Positions 62,205-64,000 of a stretch of DNA of 64,000 bases are shown here, in pieces. The translations under genes were made by a program, and so were the position numbers. Within the stretch, counting starts at the first letter, position 1, and every line of letters begins with the position of its first letter. Under the pieces are notes generated by a model that was given only the letters and a program-made list of their open reading frames with translations, was not told the origin of the DNA and ran no database searches. Source of the stretch: Chthoniobacterales bacterium (GTDB lineage: Bacteria; Verrucomicrobiota; Verrucomicrobiia; Chthoniobacterales; JACTMZ01); NCBI GenBank assembly GCA_018402585.1, contig JAGYIO010000002.1, positions 350,406 to 414,405 of the forward strand, given 5' to 3'.

Positions 62205-63944
62205 ATGTTTGCGCCATTCCGGTTGCGTCGCGTCGCTTCCTGGTTGCTCTATTTTCTTGTCTTTTGCCCCGGACCGCAGGCTCTCCTCGCTTTAACTGCC
62301 GGTCTGGGCGGGGGCGGAGCTCCCCCCCCAGCCCGTTCCGCGGTGCTCGAGGAAGGGGCGGGCCGCCGGGCCGAAGCCATGGCCCGCGTGGCCACGGGTC
62401 TTCTCGTCGCCGAAAATGATCCCGACGAGTCGTTCCGCCACTACCGTCGCGCCCACGATCTGGATCCATCCCAGGTGTCCTTGTCCCTGGAAATTGCGCG
62501 CCTCCATTTGCAACGCGAGGAAGTTCCCGAGGCTCTCGCCGTGCTCAAGGATGCGCTCAAGCTTAATCCGAAATCCGCCTCGCTCGCCCTGCGCATTGCG
62601 GGCATTTACGTGGTCAGCCTGCGCAAATTTGAACCGGCCGAGCGCTACACGCGCCAAGCTTTGGGCGCGGATCCCGATGGCATCGAGCCTTACCAGATGC
62701 TTTTCAGCATTTATCGCGCGGACGGCCGGCCCGGCGAAGCGGTGGCCTTGCTCCAAGAGGCCGCCCGGCGCGCTGGAAACCAGAACGCCGCCTTTTGGGC
62801 GGGTCTCGGCGACCTCTCGATCCGTCAGTCGGTCATGGACGGCCACCTGCGGGATTCCGGCAAAGCCACTCTGGCCCTCGGACACTACCGGAAGGCGGCC
62901 GAGCTGGGGCGGCAGGACCCGGCTGTCTTGTTGCGCGCTTTGAATTTCTTTTTCGCCGGCAATCACCTCGAGGATGCGGTTGCCACCGCCCGCCGCCTGC
63001 TTGTCTTGCAACCTTCGGCCGCACAATCCCGCGAGAAACTCGCGCTGGCCCTCGCCGCGCTCGGGCGCGAAGGCGAGGCGCAGGCCGAACTCGAGGCGGT
63101 CACCGCCGAAAATCCGGCCAGCTTGCTCGCCTACCGCGCGCACGGGGAACTCCTGCTCAAGCGCGGCGATGCCTCGGGTGCGCTCGAAAAATTTGAAAAA
63201 GCCCTCCTGCTCCACGATGAAGACCCGCGACTTTACTTGGAGATTGTCGGTCTCTGCGTGCGGACGGAGAACCCCGAGCGGGCGGCATCTTGGCTGTCAC
63301 GTGCCCGCGAGAAATTCACCACTCTTCCGGACCTGCCGTTTTATGAGGCCCAATTGCTCGGGCACCTCAAGCGTTGGCGCGAGGCCCTCAATGCCATGGA
63401 CGTGGCCGCTGCGCTCGCCGCGCGGTATCAGCCTTCGTTTCTCAATACCGAGTTTTATTTCCAGCACGGCGTGGTCGCCGAACGTGCCGGCCAGCACGAG
63501 GCCGCGGTGCAACATTTCCTCTCCTGTCTTGAAATGGACGACCGGCATGCCGCCGCGCTCAATTACCTCGGTTACCTCTGGGCCGAGCGCGGGGAAAACC
63601 TGGCCGACGCGGAAAAGTTCATTCGTCGCGCCCTCGCCGCAGAGCCCGACAATGCCGCTTATCTGGACAGTCTCGGCTGGACCCTCTACCAGCAGGGCCG
63701 TTACCACGAGGCGCTCGAACCGCTTGAGCGTGCCGCGAAAATTTCCAGCGCCTCCCCGGACCCGACGATCGAGGAGCACCTCGGCGATGTCTGCGAAAAG
63801 CTCGGCCGGCACAAAGAGGCGGTCCAAGCCTGGGAACGCGCCGCCGCACTCGAAGGCGCCTCGGAAGGAGTGGCCGGCAAGCTGCAAGCGGCCCGCGCGG
63901 GCCAGAGTGGCTCCTCCGCAGAGGCGAAGGCGGCCAAACCCTGA
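62205..63944 (+). CDS. Exported TPR-repeat protein
   Basis: The 579-residue protein has an N-terminal signal (FRLRRVASWLLYFLVFCPGPQALLALTA) and about a dozen TPR-like 34-residue repeats (for example DPSQVSLSLEIARLHLQREEVPEALAVLKDALKLNP; AEKFIRRALAAEPDNAAYLDSLGWTLYQQGRYHEALEPLERAAK). The final repeat block AALNYLGYLWAERGENLADAEKFIRRAL is typical of tetratricopeptide proteins that assemble envelope complexes. The tail is Ala/Lys-rich. It probably acts as a periplasmic scaffold; partners unknown. Confidence 0.88.
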   Translation: MFAPFRLRRVASWLLYFLVFCPGPQALLALTAGLGGGGAPPPARSAVLEEGAGRRAEAMARVATGLLVAENDPDESFRHYRRAHDLDPSQVSLSLEIARLHLQREEVPEALAVLKDALKLNPKSASLALRIAGIYVVSLRKFEPAERYTRQALGADPDGIEPYQMLFSIYRADGRPGEAVALLQEAARRAGNQNAAFWAGLGDLSIRQSVMDGHLRDSGKATLALGHYRKAAELGRQDPAVLLRALNFFFAGNHLEDAVATARRLLVLQPSAAQSREKLALALAALGREGEAQAELEAVTAENPASLLAYRAHGELLLKRGDASGALEKFEKALLLHDEDPRLYLEIVGLCVRTENPERAASWLSRAREKFTTLPDLPFYEAQLLGHLKRWREALNAMDVAAALAARYQPSFLNTEFYFQHGVVAERAGQHEAAVQHFLSCLEMDDRHAAALNYLGYLWAERGENLADAEKFIRRALAAEPDNAAYLDSLGWTLYQQGRYHEALEPLERAAKISSASPDPTIEEHLGDVCEKLGRHKEAVQAWERAAALEGASEGVAGKLQAARAGQSGSSAEAKAAKP

Positions 63945-64000
63945 TCAGCTTGGTTGAAAGTCCTTGAGTCTGGAGTTGATCCCTGCAACATTTCCGGTTC

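Overview
The window is about 64 kb of high-GC (by eye a little over 60%), densely packed bacterial chromosome with many 1-4 base gene overlaps. Gene content suggests a free-living aerobic Gram-negative bacterium, most likely a member of the Verrucomicrobiota/PVC group. The reasons are a tiny basic AURKAIP1/COX24-type protein, a long IspH, a TonB-like/OmpA hybrid, a cdaA-glmM locus in an outer-membrane-bearing cell, and dispersed palindromic intergenic repeats. The lineage call is inference; no rRNA is present to settle it.

Layout. 1-13 kb: 3' part of gatA, transporters, secreted hydrolases, tRNA-Gly(CCC), an orphan NMT1/THI5-like protein, an S9 peptidase, chrA, a ferredoxin, a DciA-like protein and a HAD-FolB fusion. 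12.5-13.7 kb: an IS110-family element inserted in a palindromic repeat just after folB. Its non-coding end carries four short segments that match the two target halves and the two element ends, as expected of a bridge RNA. 13.9-20.7 kb: epimerase, phosphopantetheinyl transferase, TPR protein, tRNA-Gly(GCC), lipoprotein, CDGSH protein and ispH. 20.9-28.5 kb: a purine (urate/allantoin) catabolic cluster, uraH-allC-like-allB-unknown-xdh (single chain) plus uraD on the other strand, with no recognisable urate oxidase. 28.8-33.6 kb: molybdenum cofactor synthesis (moaA, moeA, moaC, a mobA-moaD fusion, moaE), which would supply the adjacent xanthine dehydrogenase.

33.6-48 kb: cysI, aat, xseA with a LON-domain protein, pyrH-frr, a c-di-AMP locus (cdaA, a 48-residue mini-CdaR, glmM), a DUF151 nuclease, obg, and the hom-thrC-lysC operon that makes threonine from aspartate. 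48-54 kb: ferritin, an SDR, lipA and a toxin-antitoxin pair, then an 850-base graveyard holding decayed copies of the toxin gene, of the lipA 5' region and of the 3' end of an FtsX permease, followed by a methyltransferase and an MFS transporter. 54-64 kb: an FtsX-type permease coupled to glnD, a tandem-repeat block, an OmpA-domain protein, long-form hisG, the 34-residue basic protein and a TPR protein.

The most notable items are the IS110 element whose bridge-RNA guides, target palindrome and junction promoter can be read from the sequence; the miniature CdaR between cdaA and glmM; the HAD-FolB and MobA-MoaD fusions; the uricase-less purine cluster with an unrecognised protein; and the scrambled gene fragments near 51.5 kb. 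No rRNA, CRISPR array or prophage was seen. All coordinates for regulatory sites and repeat edges are by eye.
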